The notes under the pieces were generated by a model that was given only the letters and a program-made list of their open reading frames with translations, was not told the origin of the DNA and ran no database searches. Position numbers and translations under genes: made by a program. This document shows, in pieces, positions 8,758 to 18,702 of a DNA stretch of 41,608 nucleotides. The stretch is from Xanthomonas axonopodis (GTDB lineage Bacteria; Pseudomonadota; Gammaproteobacteria; Xanthomonadales; Xanthomonadaceae): assembly GCF_001304695.1 (NCBI RefSeq), contig NZ_JFAQ01000054.1, forward strand, positions 1 through 41,608, written 5' to 3'. Positions within the stretch are counted from its first letter, which is position 1. Each line of letters starts with the position of its first letter.

Positions 8758-9641
8758 TCAAGGGTAATTAACCGGTGTTGGGGCCGGTGATTCGGGCAGC
8801 GGAATGAATTCCTTGTCGTCGCCGGGAATGCTGCCGAAGCGGCCTGCCTGCCAGTCCTCCTTGGTCTGCTCGATGCGTTCCTTGGAACTGGAAACGAAGT
8901 TCCACCACAGATGACGTGGCCCATCCAGCGGCTCGCCGCCAAGCAGCATCGCCTTGAGCGGGGTCTTGGCGCGCAAGCGGCCGCGGGCGCCGGCACGATC
9001 AGGTGGCGAGCTGGCACGTCGGCACCATCCAGCTGCGCTTGGCCTTCCAGGATGTACAGGGCGCGCTCGGCGTGCCCGGTGTCCAGATCGAGTTCTGCGT
9101 CGGGCGCCAGATCCTGCGCCACGTTGAGCGTGCCGCTGAACACCTGTACCGGCGATTCCTCGCCGTACGCGCGGCCGGCGATCACACGCAGCCACACGCC
9201 GTCGCGACGCTGCTGCGGCAGGCTGGCCACTGCGTGGTGATGGAACGCCGGCGCGGTTTCTTCGGCCGAGCGCGGCAAGGCGATCCAGGTCTGCATGCCG
9301 TGCAAGGCATGTTCGCGGGCGCGCTCCGGGCCGGGCGTGCGCTCGGAATGGGCGATGCCGCGGCCGGCGGTCATCCAGTTGACGTCGCCGGGGCGGATCA
9401 CCTGATCCGAGCCCAGTGTATCGCGGTGACCGATTTCGCCGGCCCACAGGAACGTGACCGTGGCCAGGCCGATGTGCGGATGCGGGCGTACATCGATGCC
9501 GTGATCCGGCTCCAGCACGGCTGGGCCCATGTGGTCGACGAACACGAACGGGCCGACGCTGCGCGCCTGCAGGGTGGGCACGGCGCGGCGCACTTCCAGT
9601 CCGCCGATGTCATGGACGCGTGGAGCGATCAGGGTGGTCAT
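8758..9641 (-). pseudogene. second pirin family protein, frameshifted
   Basis: From the ATG at 9641 ([19 protein letters not shown]) the frame encodes a pirin with all metal-site motifs: [12 protein letters not shown] and [11 protein letters not shown]. At about 8975-8985 the frame shifts by a net -1 within a GC-rich stretch (GCGCCCGCGGCCGC). The conserved ending ([38 protein letters not shown]) continues in the other frame to a TGA at 8758-8760. Unshifted translation would run on about 36 codons past this to a stop at 8649. The N-terminal cupin is intact, so partial function is conceivable. This is a different pirin subgroup from the 6334 gene, with a longer tail. Either a real pseudogene or a one-base error. 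Confidence 0.82.
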
Positions 9642-9789
9642 GGCGGCGGCTCGCGACGAAGTGGGAGACAGAGATTGGCATGTGCGCGGCGCGGCGTGCG
9701 TAGGTTCGGCCGCGACGGAATGTTCTGTGCGTGGCGTGCGCATCAGCACGCGTTTTTACCTGCGCACTGCGCGGTGCGTCTTCCCGGCG

Positions 9790-10497
9790 CTAGAGCAGGC
9801 TGGCTTGCGTGGGCACATCGATCTCGCCGCGGCGCGAGGCCAGCCGGTCGGCCAGCCGCGTGGGCTCGGGCAGGCGATAGGTGCGTAACGTGCGCAGGGT
9901 CCAGTCGAGTGCGCCTTGCATCGACATGCGATGGCCGGGCGAGACAATCAAGGGATTGCAGCGCGGTTTGCTGCGCAGTGCCCAGCCGATCTGCACACCG
10001 CCCAGCAGGATCGGCGTGTGGTCACCGCGTTCGGGTCCAGGCTCGGCGAAGCTGCCGGCCAGGCGCTGCTTGGCGATGCCGATGCACGGCAGGCCGGTCA
10101 CCACGCCGAAGTGCGCGGCGATGCCAAGCCTGCGCGGATGCGCGATGCCCTGGCCGTCGATGAACACCAGATCCGGCGTGCGCGACAGCAGCGCCAAGGC
10201 CTGCAGCAAGGCCGGCAATTCGCGAAAGCTGAGCAGGCCGGGGACATAGGGCATCGAGGTCGGCACGCGCGCGACGTGCGTTTCCAGTGGCAGCAGCGTC
10301 TGCGCATCCAGCAACACGGCGGCCGCGCGCGTGGTCTGGCCATCGTCTTCGAAACCGACATCGAACCCCGCAAGCACCTGCGGCGTTGCGCTCACAGCAT
10401 CGTCGAGCACCACGCGCTGTGCCAGTTGCTGCTGCAACTGTCGCGATTGAATCACGCTGCCGTCCCAACCGGCGAAGACGGGGTCGTTGGTCTGCAT
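9790..10497 (-). CDS. nfi: endonuclease V (deoxyinosine 3' endonuclease)
   Basis: A 235-residue enzyme of the Nfi family, which cuts DNA one nucleotide 3' of deoxyinosine to start repair of deaminated adenine. The three catalytic acids are visible: Asp in LAGFDVGFE (residue 46), Glu in LSFRELPAL (residue 93) and Asp in [17 protein letters not shown] (residue 114), followed by [11 protein letters not shown] chose the ATG at 10495-10497; the frame is open much further upstream, but only because it runs antisense to gpmA. Divergent from gpmA with 102 bp between start codons. Length is normal, and no odd features. Confidence 0.92.
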   Translation of the reverse strand: MQTNDPVFAGWDGSVIQSRQLQQQLAQRVVLDDAVSATPQVLAGFDVGFEDDGQTTRAAAVLLDAQTLLPLETHVARVPTSMPYVPGLLSFRELPALLQALALLSRTPDLVFIDGQGIAHPRRLGIAAHFGVVTGLPCIGIAKQRLAGSFAEPGPERGDHTPILLGGVQIGWALRSKPRCNPLIVSPGHRMSMQGALDWTLRTLRTYRLPEPTRLADRLASRRGEIDVPTQASLL

Positions 10498-10599
10498 CGC
10501 CACAGCATCGCGCGCGGCCCGTGGCGATCTCGTGCACGCCTGCGATGCACGCGCTGCCGCTACAATCGCAGGCTGATCGGCCCCAACCGGAGAACCGTA

Positions 10600-11349
10600 G
10601 TGACCCGCAAACTCGTACTGCTGCGCCATGGCCAGAGCCAATGGAATCTGGACAACTGTTTCACCGGCTGGGTGGATGTGGAACTCACCGAACAGGGCCG
10701 CCAGGAAGCTGTCGCGGCCGGCAAGCTGATGAAGGACGAAGGGCTGCAGTTCGATGTCGCCCATACCTCTGTGCTCAAGCGCGCCATCCACACGCTGCAG
10801 GGCGCGTTGAAGGAACTCGACCAGGACTGGTTGCCGGTGTCCAAGAGCTGGCGCCTCAACGAGCGCCACTACGGTGGTCTGCAGGGCCTGGACAAAGCCG
10901 AAACCGCGGCCAAGCACGGCGAGGAGCAGGTCAAGATCTGGCGCCGTTCCTACGACATCCCGCCGCCGGCAATGGACGTCAACGACCCGGGTCACCCGTG
11001 TCACGACCGTCGCTACGCCACGCTCGATCGCAATGCATTGCCTGGCACCGAGTCGTTGGCGACCACGTTGGTGCGCGTGTTGCCGTACTGGCACGACGCG
11101 ATTGCGCCGCAGCTGAAGGCCGGCCAGACCGTGCTGGTGACCGCGCACGGCAATTCGTTGCGCGCGCTCTACAAGTACCTCAACGACGTCTCCAACGAGC
11201 AGATCCTGGAGCTCAACATCCCCACCGGCATCCCGTTGCTGTTCGAACTGGACGACAACCTGCAGGTGCGCAGCTTCCGTTACCTGGGCGACCCGGAAGC
11301 GGCCAAGCGTGCGGCCGAAGCGGTGGCCAACCAGGGCAAGGCGAAGTAA
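10600..11349 (+). CDS. gpmA: 2,3-bisphosphoglycerate-dependent phosphoglycerate mutase
   Basis: A 249-residue enzyme, the standard length for dPGM, interconverting 3- and 2-phosphoglycerate in glycolysis and gluconeogenesis. Visible active-site residues are the phospho-accepting His10 in [10 protein letters not shown], Glu88 in [12 protein letters not shown] and His183 in [11 protein letters not shown]. Translation starts with GTG at 10600 after CCGGAG; no other start gives the conserved N-terminus [17 protein letters not shown] hexamer at 10560-10565 could be a -10 element but has no good -35 partner. The gene ends with a hairpin terminator at 11368-11392. It stands alone, divergent from nfi. 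Confidence 0.96.
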   Translation: MTRKLVLLRHGQSQWNLDNCFTGWVDVELTEQGRQEAVAAGKLMKDEGLQFDVAHTSVLKRAIHTLQGALKELDQDWLPVSKSWRLNERHYGGLQGLDKAETAAKHGEEQVKIWRRSYDIPPPAMDVNDPGHPCHDRRYATLDRNALPGTESLATTLVRVLPYWHDAIAPQLKAGQTVLVTAHGNSLRALYKYLNDVSNEQILELNIPTGIPLLFELDDNLQVRSFRYLGDPEAAKRAAEAVANQGKAK

Positions 11350-11367
11350 TCGTCGCTGGCGGTTGCA

Positions 11368-11392
11368 GCGCTGCGTGCGGTGCACGCAGCGC
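11368..11392 (+). terminator. gpmA: gpmA terminator hairpin
   Basis: Perfect 11-bp stem (GCGCTGCGTGC and its complement) with a three-base loop, followed by TTGTTCCTT, 18 bp after the gpmA stop codon. Confidence 0.75.
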
Positions 11393-11436
11393 TTGTTCCT
11401 TGCGCGGCACGCGGCTTCAAGCGGCTGCGTGCGGTG

Positions 11437-11781
11437 ATGAATGAAAGCGGTGTGAGGGGCGGCCACCAGCAGGCCAAGCGCCATCAGCTACGCGCGACAG
11501 TAAACGGCAGTCATCTGACGGGCTCTGCGTTTGCCGGACATCGTGTCTGGCCTGCACCTCGGTGCGAAGCGCGCATCGCCGGTGCCGCCTTTGTCGTCTT
11601 GGCTGCTGGCGACATCTTTGGCGCGGGGCTGGCGCTGCTGATCTGCGTAATGGGGGTGCTGCTGCTGGGGTTTGGGGTCGTTGGGCCGGCGCGACACATG
11701 GACGCGTGGGCCGATGCGGCGTCGGGGCACGAGGTCGCCCTGGTGCTGATGGTGTTGGCGTATCCGGTGTATCTGTGTTGA
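11437..11781 (+). CDS. doubtful small membrane protein ORF
   Basis: From the ATG at 11437 this would encode 114 residues with a hydrophobic stretch ([19 protein letters not shown] and beyond, to about FGVVG) and a second short one near the end ([15 protein letters not shown]). The N-terminal third has no coding character and no ribosome site is evident, so either translation starts later or this is a chance frame. I know no homologue. Included only because the double hydrophobic segment is unusual for random GC-rich sequence. Confidence 0.25.
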   Translation: MNESGVRGGHQQAKRHQLRATVNGSHLTGSAFAGHRVWPAPRCEARIAGAAFVVLAAGDIFGAGLALLICVMGVLLLGFGVVGPARHMDAWADAASGHEVALVLMVLAYPVYLC

Positions 11782-12085
11782 TGGCGCCGTTTTACGCGCG
11801 GCGTTGAGTGCATGCGACGGCGCGCGCTGCGCCGGCGTGCAGGTTGGGGTGGAAACAGCGCGCCGCGGTGTCGACGCGCACGTGGTGTACAGATGCAATG
11901 GACGTTCATACGGAACGGCATCGGACGTTTATGTTGCGGTGCCGCTGCACTGATGTGGTCTGGCCGGTTGCAGAGCGACTGACGAAGAGGCAAGCGCTTG
12001 CGATGCGCGGTTCTTCGCGAGCGCTTGCCAACCGGATGTCGACTTTTTTCGATCGCGCCTGCGCGGTCATGCCTTGGAGAATTCA

Positions 12086-14191
12086 ATGAAGTTGCGCAAG
12101 TTAGCTCCGCTATCGCTCGCGGTCGCGATCGTGGTTGCACTGTCTGCGTGCGGCGCCTCCGACGACACCGCCAAGGTGGCGCCTGCCGCACCGCAGGCGG
12201 TACCGATCAAGGTGGACGTGTCCAAGCTCGATGCGCCGATCGTGGCGTTCAGCAGCGGCGATCTGGACCCGGGCATCGCTGCCTGTCAGGACCTCAACGG
12301 CTTCGTCAACGTCAAGTGGCTCAAGGCCAACCCGGTGCCGTCCGATCGCAGCAGCTGGGGCAGCTTTGAAGTGCTGGCCGAGCGCTCGCTGACCATCCAG
12401 CACGCGTTGGTGGAGCAACTGGCGCGCGGCAGCAATCTGTCGGCCGGGTCGGTGGATGCCAAGATCGCCGACCTGTGGCGGACCGGCTCGGATGAAGCGG
12501 CGATCGACAAAGCCGGCATGACGCCGCTGCAGCCGCAGTTGAAGGACATCGATGCATTGACCGATGCGCCGGCCATCGCTGCCTGGTTGCGCAACAGTTA
12601 TGCGCAAGGCCAGGGATTCATGTTTTCGTTCGGTGCCAATGCCGATTACAAGAATGCCGAGCAGATGATCGCCTACGCAGGGCAGGGCGGCCTGGGCTTG
12701 CCCGAAAAGGGCTATTACACCGATCCGGCGCAGGCAAAGATCCGCGAGCAGTACGTGGCCTACATCGCGCGAATGCTGGAGCTGTCGGGCATCCCGGTGC
12801 CGCAGGCGGCCGCCCAGGCCAAGGCGGTGATGGCGTTCGAAACACGCCTGGCCAATGCGTCGTTGTCGCCTATCGAACTGCGCGACCCGGCCAAGCGCTA
12901 CAACCCGGTCGATGTGGCCGGCGCCAACGCCATCACGCCGCACTTCGACTGGAAGGCGTTCTTCGCGGCGCTCAAGGTGCCGGCCGGCACCTTCTCGCTG
13001 AGCCAGCCTGGCTATTTCGCCGAGCTCGATGCGATGCTGGCCGATACGCCGGTCGATACCTGGAAGGCGTATCTGCGCTTCCATACGGTGGACGAAGCGG
13101 CGTCGTATCTGGCCAAGCCGTTCGAGCAGGCCAATTTCGATTTCTACGCAAAAACCCTGCGCGGCCAGCAGGACATGCTGCCGCGCTGGAAGCGCACCTT
13201 GAATGCAGTCAACGAGGCGATGGGCGAGGCCCTGGGCCAGCTGTACGTGCAATCTGCATTCCCGGCCGAATCGAAGGAGCAGATGCAGCAACTGGTACAA
13301 AACCTGTCGGCGGCGCTCAAGGCGCGGCTGGAAAAGCTCGACTGGATGAGCGCGGACACCAAACAGCGTGTACTGGAAAAATGGGCCAGCTTTACCCCCA
13401 AGATCGGCTACCCGGACCAGTGGCGCGATTGGTCGGGCCTGGAGACGCGTGGTGAGGGCTTTCTTGCCAACATGCAGGCCGCACAGGCATTCAACTACCG
13501 CTACATGCTGGACAAGATCGGCAAGCCGGTCGACAAGCGCGAGTGGCACATGACGCCGCAGACGGTGAATGCGTACTACAACGCCACGCGCAACGAGATC
13601 GTGTTTCCGGCCGCGATCCTGCAGCCGCCGTTCTTCGACCCCAAGGCCGATCCGGCCTTGAATTACGGTGGCATCGGTGCGGTGATCGGGCACGAAATGA
13701 TGCACGGCTACGACGATTCCGGCAGCCAGTTCGATGCCAAGGGCAACTTCGATAGCTGGTGGACCGATGCCGACCGCAAGCTGTTCACCGAACGCACCGA
13801 TCAGCTGGTGGCGCAGTTCGATGGCTATGAAGCGATCAAGGGTGTGCACGTCAAAGGCAAGCTGACGCTGGGCGAGAACATCGGCGATCTCGGCGGTCTG
13901 ACCGTGGCGTACGACGCCTTGCAAATGGCATTGCAGGAGCAGCCGGCCGCCAATAAGCAGATCGATGGCTATTCGCAGGACCAGCGGTTCTTCATGAACT
14001 GGGCCACGGTCTGGCGCCGCAACTTCACCGATGGCGAATTGCGCGTGCGTCTGAACACCGACCCGCACGCACCGGCGAATTTCCGCGCCAACGGTGCGCC
14101 GTCGAACATGTCGGCGTTTGCGCAGGCCTTCCAGTGCAAGCCAGGCGATGCGATGGTGCGTGGCGACAAGGAGCGCGTGACCATCTGGTAA
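12086..14191 (+). CDS. M13-family (neprilysin-like) zinc metallopeptidase, lipoprotein
   Basis: A 701-residue exported peptidase of the M13/PepO family. The zinc site is complete: HEMMH (His536, His540) inside AVIGHEMMHGYDDSG, and ENIGDLGG with the third ligand Glu597 and Asp601. The substrate-side motif NAYYNATRNEIVFPAAILQP precedes it, and the protein ends with the family tail (KPGDAMVRGDKERVTIW). The N-terminus is a lipoprotein signal with the lipobox LSAC and lipidated Cys at about residue 24, so the enzyme is probably anchored in an envelope membrane facing the periplasm, where it would degrade oligopeptides. I use the ATG at 12086 (GGAGA ten bases upstream) rather than the TTG at 12074. 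Intact, monocistronic. Confidence 0.93.
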   Translation: MKLRKLAPLSLAVAIVVALSACGASDDTAKVAPAAPQAVPIKVDVSKLDAPIVAFSSGDLDPGIAACQDLNGFVNVKWLKANPVPSDRSSWGSFEVLAERSLTIQHALVEQLARGSNLSAGSVDAKIADLWRTGSDEAAIDKAGMTPLQPQLKDIDALTDAPAIAAWLRNSYAQGQGFMFSFGANADYKNAEQMIAYAGQGGLGLPEKGYYTDPAQAKIREQYVAYIARMLELSGIPVPQAAAQAKAVMAFETRLANASLSPIELRDPAKRYNPVDVAGANAITPHFDWKAFFAALKVPAGTFSLSQPGYFAELDAMLADTPVDTWKAYLRFHTVDEAASYLAKPFEQANFDFYAKTLRGQQDMLPRWKRTLNAVNEAMGEALGQLYVQSAFPAESKEQMQQLVQNLSAALKARLEKLDWMSADTKQRVLEKWASFTPKIGYPDQWRDWSGLETRGEGFLANMQAAQAFNYRYMLDKIGKPVDKREWHMTPQTVNAYYNATRNEIVFPAAILQPPFFDPKADPALNYGGIGAVIGHEMMHGYDDSGSQFDAKGNFDSWWTDADRKLFTERTDQLVAQFDGYEAIKGVHVKGKLTLGENIGDLGGLTVAYDALQMALQEQPAANKQIDGYSQDQRFFMNWATVWRRNFTDGELRVRLNTDPHAPANFRANGAPSNMSAFAQAFQCKPGDAMVRGDKERVTIW

Positions 14192-14416
14192 GCCCGTGGG
14201 CGCGCGCGCTGGTGCTTCGCCAGCTCGCGCGCCACACCGCTGATGAGGCCGTAATTCACGGCGTTGCCTTGTGCGGCACGCAGTGCTCCGATTGCTCGTT
14301 TCCACGACGCCCGCCTGTTTCTTGCCGGAATTGTCGAGGTTGCTTGTGGCGGCGTCTGCACACCGGTCTGCCCGCGTGGGCTCTACACTGCCGCGCTGCG
14401 AATCGCGGAATCGGCA

Positions 14417-15219
14417 GTGACAAAGCGCAAATTTTTCAAATGGTTCGGCATCGCGCTGCTGGTGCTGGTGCTGGCCAGCGCGTTATCGCTGTACGGCTAC
14501 GGGCGCTTTGCCGACCGCCAACGCGGGCCGGTCAGTTACGTGCTGCCTGCCACGGCGGTGGCGACGCCCATCGACAAGGTGGTGGCGCCATTGCAACAGG
14601 CGCACGCCGATCAGACCGGCATGGTGATCCTGCCGGACAACGTCGATGCGTTCGCGGTGCGTGCGCTCACCGCGCGTGCGGCCGGGCGCAGCCTGGATCT
14701 GCAGTACTACATCTGGCACGCCGATTTCACCGGCAACCTGCTGCAAAACGAATTGCTGCGCGCGGCCGATCCCGGCGTACGCGTGCGGTTGCTGCTGGAC
14801 GACATGAATATCCATGGCAGCGATTCGGTGCTGGCCGCCCTGGATAGCCACCCACTGATCGAGATTCGCCTGTTCAACCCCACGCGCGCGCGAAGGCACC
14901 TTGATGCGCGGCGTGGAGATGGTGCTGCGGATGTTCAGCATCAATCGCCGCATGCATAACAAGGCCTGCGATGAACCTCAATACCGAAATGGGTCTGCTG
15001 TTCAACGACCGCGTGGTCACCGCAGAACTGGAGCGGCTCTACAACCACAAGGTCATTGCGCCGGTGAGTTACCGCGTGACCCTAGACCAGGGCGAGCTGC
15101 GTTGGCACGACGATGCCGCGCAGCCGCCCGAGGTGTGGTCGCATGAAACGGCCGCGAGCGTCTGGCGGCGTGGTGCAGCAGCGCTGATGGGCTGGTTGCC
15201 GTTGGAGTCGCAGCTTTAG
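14417..15219 (+). pseudogene. phospholipase-D/cardiolipin-synthase-like protein with internal deletion
   Basis: GTG at 14417 starts a protein with one N-terminal membrane helix (WFGIALLVLVLASALSLYGY) and the PLD region SLDLQYYIWHADFTG...LLLDDMNIHGSDSVL. Near 14885 the frame changes and continues as MRGVEMVLRMFSINRRMHNKA, containing the start of the first HxK motif. At about 14962 the sequence jumps, in a third frame, to the enzyme's C-terminal part (NLNTEMGLLFNDRVVTAELE, ending PLESQL at 15219). Everything between the first HxK and the region just after the second is gone, probably over 200 residues, so no active site can form. The C-terminal fragment most resembles ClsC-type cardiolipin synthases. 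Clearly a decayed gene: this cannot come from single-base sequencing errors. Confidence 0.85.
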
Positions 15220-15259
15220 CGGGCTGGTTAGCGTGTTGCCCTCATCCGCCCTTCGGGCA

Positions 15260-15283
15260 CCTTCTCCCGCCGGCGGGAGAAGG
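15260..15283. terminator. palindromic stem-loop between converging cls relic and cheB
   Basis: A perfect 24-base palindrome (CCTTCTCCCGCC and its complement) sits 40 bp after the PLD relic, preceded by a small CGCCCTTCGGGC hairpin and followed by TTTTTC at 15295-15300. It resembles a dispersed repeat in Xanthomonas genomes and could end transcripts from either side. Confidence 0.5.
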
Positions 15284-15457
15284 GAAGATGGCGGTTTTTC
15301 GTGGATGGGAGAATGCGCGCATCGGTCCTGCGCAGACGCAATGGCTCCGTTGGAGCAGGCGCAATGGCTGTGTCCAGCAGATGCACAGGCTCTGTCGCGC
15401 ACAAGACGCGGTGGTTCTGTCAGATTTGTTTGGCGCGCGACGTGGACGTCTGTCGCG

Positions 15458-16585
15458 TTATTGCAGCTGCGTCACGATCTCGCGCGCCATCGCCCCCAAC
15501 GGCAGGATGCGATCGGCGCCGCCGCGCTTGATCGCTTCCTTGGGCATGCCGAACACGATGCTGGTGTGTTCGTCCTGCGCCACCGTGCGTGCGCCGGCCT
15601 GGCGCATTTCCAGCAGGCCGGCCGCGCCATCGTCGCCCATGCCGGTCATGATGATGCCCAGCGCGTTGCTGCCGGCCGCGCGCGCGGCCGAGCGGAACAG
15701 CACATCGACCGACGGGCGATGGCGGTTCACCGGTGGGCCCTCCAGCACTTCGACGAAATACTGCGCGCCGCTGCGACGCAGCAGCAGATGTTTGCCGCCC
15801 GGTGCGATCAATGCACGGCCCGGCATCACGCGGTCGTTGTTGGCGGCTTCCTTGACGGCGATCTGGCACAAGCCATTCAGGCGTGCGGCGAAGGCCGCGG
15901 TGAACTTCTCGGGCATGTGCTGCACGATCACGATGCCCGGGCAGACGCGTGGCAGTGCCGTGAGTACTTCTTCCAGGGCCTGGGTGCCGCCGGTGGAGGT
16001 ACCGATGGCGACGATGCGTTCGGTGGTCTGCGCCAGCGCCCGCCCGCTTTGCGCCGGCAGAATGACATCGGCGGTGTGCTTGACTTCCGCTTCCAGCGGC
16101 GCGGCAGTCACGCGCGCGGCCAGCCGCTTGACGTTGGCGCGCGCGGCGCTGCGCACGGTCGCCACCAGCTCGTCGGCAGAGTCGGTGAGAAACTGCTTCA
16201 GACCCAAGCGGGGTTTGGTCACCACTGCCACCGCGCCGGCGGCCAGCGCATCCATGGTGACGCGCGCGCCTTTCTCGGTGAGCGTGGAGCAGATCACCAC
16301 CGGCGTGGGCCGCTCGCTCATGATCTTGCGCAGAAAAGTGATGCCGTCCATGCGCGGCATTTCCACGTCCAGCACGATCACATCCGGCCAGTGCTGGCGC
16401 ATTTTTTCGATGGCCAGCAGCGGGTCGGCGGCAGTGGCGATGACTTCGATGCCGGGCGCATCGTTGAGCACGCCCACCAGCACCTGGCGCACCACTGCCG
16501 AATCGTCGACCACCATGGCCTTGATGGTCGTGGGGCTGGCGGCGGGGCGATGGAGCGCTGTGGACACGGTGAATCCTTGGGTCAT
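15458..16585 (-). CDS. cheB: chemotaxis methylesterase/deamidase CheB
   Basis: A 375-residue response regulator that demethylates and deamidates receptor glutamates. The receiver domain occupies roughly residues 22-140 with VVDDSA and phosphoacceptor Asp73 in [11 protein letters not shown] linker follows to about 185, then the esterase domain with its triad: Ser197 (GTSTGG), His223 (QHMPEKF) and Asp in MTGMGDDGA (about 318). It is the last gene of the seven-gene operon and starts 15 bases after the cheR stop. No cheD is present between cheR and cheB. Intact and of normal length. Confidence 0.95.
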   Translation of the reverse strand: MTQGFTVSTALHRPAASPTTIKAMVVDDSAVVRQVLVGVLNDAPGIEVIATAADPLLAIEKMRQHWPDVIVLDVEMPRMDGITFLRKIMSERPTPVVICSTLTEKGARVTMDALAAGAVAVVTKPRLGLKQFLTDSADELVATVRSAARANVKRLAARVTAAPLEAEVKHTADVILPAQSGRALAQTTERIVAIGTSTGGTQALEEVLTALPRVCPGIVIVQHMPEKFTAAFAARLNGLCQIAVKEAANNDRVMPGRALIAPGGKHLLLRRSGAQYFVEVLEGPPVNRHRPSVDVLFRSAARAAGSNALGIIMTGMGDDGAAGLLEMRQAGARTVAQDEHTSIVFGMPKEAIKRGGADRILPLGAMAREIVTQLQ

Positions 16586-16599
16586 GCCTTGCGGAAAAT

Positions 16600-17388
16600 C
16601 TAGGGTGCCACCTGGACCAGATCGATGTCGAGTTCGCTCAGGCTTTCCGAATGGCCGATGCAGAAGTGCCCGCCCGACTTGAGGTTGGACAGCACGCGCA
16701 GGATCACTTCGCGCTTGGTCTGGCCGTTAAAATAGATCATGACATTGCGCAGGAAGATCACATCGAAGCTACCCAGTGCCGGCAACGCAGTATTGAGATT
16801 GGCGTGTACGAACTGCACGCGCTCGTGCAGGCGTCGCTCCACCAGCAAGGTGCCGTCGTACTCGCCCTGGCCACGCAGGCAATAGCGTTTGAGATAGGCC
16901 TGCGGGATGCCGTCGATACGTTGCAGCGCGTAATGGCCGGTGCGGGCCTTGGTCAGAACGCGCGTGTTGATGTCGCTGCCCACCACTTCGAACGGGCGGC
17001 CCTGCAGGGTGTCGTCCAGCACCATCGCCATGCTGTAGGCTTCTTCGCCGCTGGAACTGGCAGCGCTCCAGCAGCGGAACGGCAGCCCGCCGCGGTGTTC
17101 CCCGGCCAGCTTGCGCAGCAGCTCGAAATGCTTGGGCTCGCGGAAGAAGTAGGTTTCGTTGGTGGTGAGCAGGTCGATGGCCGTCTGGATTTCCCTGCGG
17201 TCCTGGCGGCTTTCCAACAGCTGCAGATACTGCGTGTAGCTGCTGAATTGATGTTCGCGCAGACGCTTGCCCAGGCGGCCGCACAGCATCGCCTTCTTGC
17301 CGGAGGAAATGGTGATGCCGGCCGCTTCGAAGATGAAGCGCTGAAAGCGTCCGAACTCCTGTTCGGTGATGGCGGTGGCGGTGCTCAT
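16600..17388 (-). CDS. cheR: chemotaxis receptor methyltransferase CheR
   Basis: A 262-residue SAM-dependent methyltransferase that methylates receptor glutamates. The N-terminal helical CheR_N part is followed by [15 protein letters not shown], the SAM-binding segment [16 protein letters not shown] and the catalytic-core motif [13 protein letters not shown], ending GHSESL. I chose the ATG at 17388 ([15 protein letters not shown]); an ATG at 17409 would overlap the preceding gene by 17 bases. The start lies 4 bases after the REC-EAL stop codon, so translation is probably coupled. No C-terminal TPR extension. Confidence 0.94.
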   Translation of the reverse strand: MSTATAITEQEFGRFQRFIFEAAGITISSGKKAMLCGRLGKRLREHQFSSYTQYLQLLESRQDRREIQTAIDLLTTNETYFFREPKHFELLRKLAGEHRGGLPFRCWSAASSSGEEAYSMAMVLDDTLQGRPFEVVGSDINTRVLTKARTGHYALQRIDGIPQAYLKRYCLRGQGEYDGTLLVERRLHERVQFVHANLNTALPALGSFDVIFLRNVMIYFNGQTKREVILRVLSNLKSGGHFCIGHSESLSELDIDLVQVAP

Positions 17389-17392
17389 CGGC

Positions 17393-18676
17393 TCAGGCCA
17401 CGTCCGCATCGCTGTGAAACGTGCTGTCGCTCAGGCGTGCAATGCGCACGGCGTGTTCGCGCCACCACTCCGACAGCATCGGCCCGGGCATCGGCGAGGC
17501 CATCAGATAGCCTTGTGCCAGATCGCAGCCAAGTTCGCGCAGCAGCCGCCAGTCGTCGGGCGTTTCCACGCCTTCGGCCACGGCAGTGAGCTCAAGCCGA
17601 TGCGCCAGTTCCAGCGTCGATTCGAGCACGGTGCGCTGGCTACGGCTGCGATGCGCGGCATGCACGAAGCTGCGGTCCAGCTTGAGTTCGGTGAAGGGAA
17701 TGCTGGCCAGGCGCTGCAGCGAGGAGAAGCCGGTGCCGTAGTCGTCGATGGACAGGCCGAACCCGTGCAGGCGCAAACGCGCCAGCATGCTCAGCGCATT
17801 GGCCGGCTCCACGATGGCGCTTTCGGTGAGCTCCAGCACCAGGTCGGCCGGGCTCAAGCCGTTCTCGCCCAGCTTGGCGCACAGCTCTTCGAGAAAGTGG
17901 TCTTCACCCAACAGCCGGGGCGAAAGGTTCAAGGCCAGGCTCAGGTCGAAGCCTTCGGCACGCCAGTCCACCAATTGCGCGATGGCCTTGTCGATGACCT
18001 GCTGCGTCAGCGCGTGAATCAAGCCTTCGCGTTCGGCCAGCGGAATGAAACGGTCAGGGCCGATCATGTCGCCTTGCGGGCGGCGCCAACGTGCGAGCGC
18101 TTCCACGCCACGTAACCGGCCGTCCTTCAGATCGAGCTTGGGTTGGTAGGCCACGCGAATCTCGCCGCGGCGCATGGCACGGTCCAGCCGCGAGGCAGCG
18201 GCGCCACCGCTGGACATCAGCGGCGAGATCGCCACCGGTGGGAACGCCGGGGCGTCGGCGGCCGGCTCCGGTTCGCACTCCAGCACGGTGGCCAGATCTT
18301 GCAGGTTCATCGGCTTTTCGATGCCGCCGAGCACGCGCACGCCGGCACTGCGGCTGAGTTGCATCACCGCATCGATCAAGGCACCGCCACGTTGCGACAC
18401 CACCACCACCGGCACGCTGTATTTGCTGCGCGCCAGGGCGTCGAGCAACTGCACGCCGTCCATGCCCGGCATTTCCAGATCCACCAGCAACAACGATGGC
18501 GCCTGAGCGCGCGTCAGCCACTCCAGTGCCGCATTTCCGTCGACGGCACCGTCGACCACGCTTGCGCCGAGCTGGCGACACAGCGCCATGGCGTGTTCGC
18601 GCTGGACCACGCTGTCGTCCACGACCAGGACCGGGCCGGCCAGCGTGCAATTGCAGGAGAGAAGGGCGGGGCGCAT
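17393..18676 (-). CDS. response regulator with EAL c-di-GMP phosphodiesterase domain
   Basis: A 427-residue protein. Residues 15-130 are a receiver domain with phosphoacceptor Asp66 (LLVDLEMPG). Residues 165-410 form an EAL domain with every catalytic signature: VEALARW (EAL at 192-194), LNLSPRLL, ELTESA, DDYGTGFSS, KLDRSFV and AEGVET. It should hydrolyse cyclic-di-GMP under control of phosphorylation, presumably by the CheA encoded in the same operon. Start chosen at 18676 because AAGGA lies five bases upstream; an ATG at 18694 lacks one. It sits between cheW and cheR with gaps of 26 and 4 bases, so it is an integral part of the chemosensory unit and takes the place where a CheY-like output would be expected. 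Confidence 0.93.
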   Translation of the reverse strand: MRPALLSCNCTLAGPVLVVDDSVVQREHAMALCRQLGASVVDGAVDGNAALEWLTRAQAPSLLLVDLEMPGMDGVQLLDALARSKYSVPVVVVSQRGGALIDAVMQLSRSAGVRVLGGIEKPMNLQDLATVLECEPEPAADAPAFPPVAISPLMSSGGAAASRLDRAMRRGEIRVAYQPKLDLKDGRLRGVEALARWRRPQGDMIGPDRFIPLAEREGLIHALTQQVIDKAIAQLVDWRAEGFDLSLALNLSPRLLGEDHFLEELCAKLGENGLSPADLVLELTESAIVEPANALSMLARLRLHGFGLSIDDYGTGFSSLQRLASIPFTELKLDRSFVHAAHRSRSQRTVLESTLELAHRLELTAVAEGVETPDDWRLLRELGCDLAQGYLMASPMPGPMLSEWWREHAVRIARLSDSTFHSDADVA

Positions 18677-18702
18677 GGGAGTCCTTGAGTGCATGCGTGA
18701 GG

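Larger units (their letters stand above)
11350..12085. other. gpmA-pepM13 intergenic region
   Basis: Apart from the gpmA hairpin and a doubtful membrane ORF (11437-11781), nothing is assignable here. The last 280 bases presumably carry the promoter of the M13 peptidase gene; no hexamer pair stood out. Confidence 0.45.

Noticed and set aside
10560-10565. TACAAT as the gpmA -10 box
   Set aside because: It resembles a -10 element, but no acceptable -35 hexamer lies 16-18 bases upstream; not called as a feature.
10498-11484. N-terminal extension of endonuclease V
   Set aside because: The extra frame is antisense to gpmA; the enzyme is full length from 10497.
12110-14305. Long minus-strand frame (731 codons) opposite the M13 peptidase gene
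   Set aside because: It is antisense to a gene with complete catalytic motifs; the frame stays open because of high GC at third positions.
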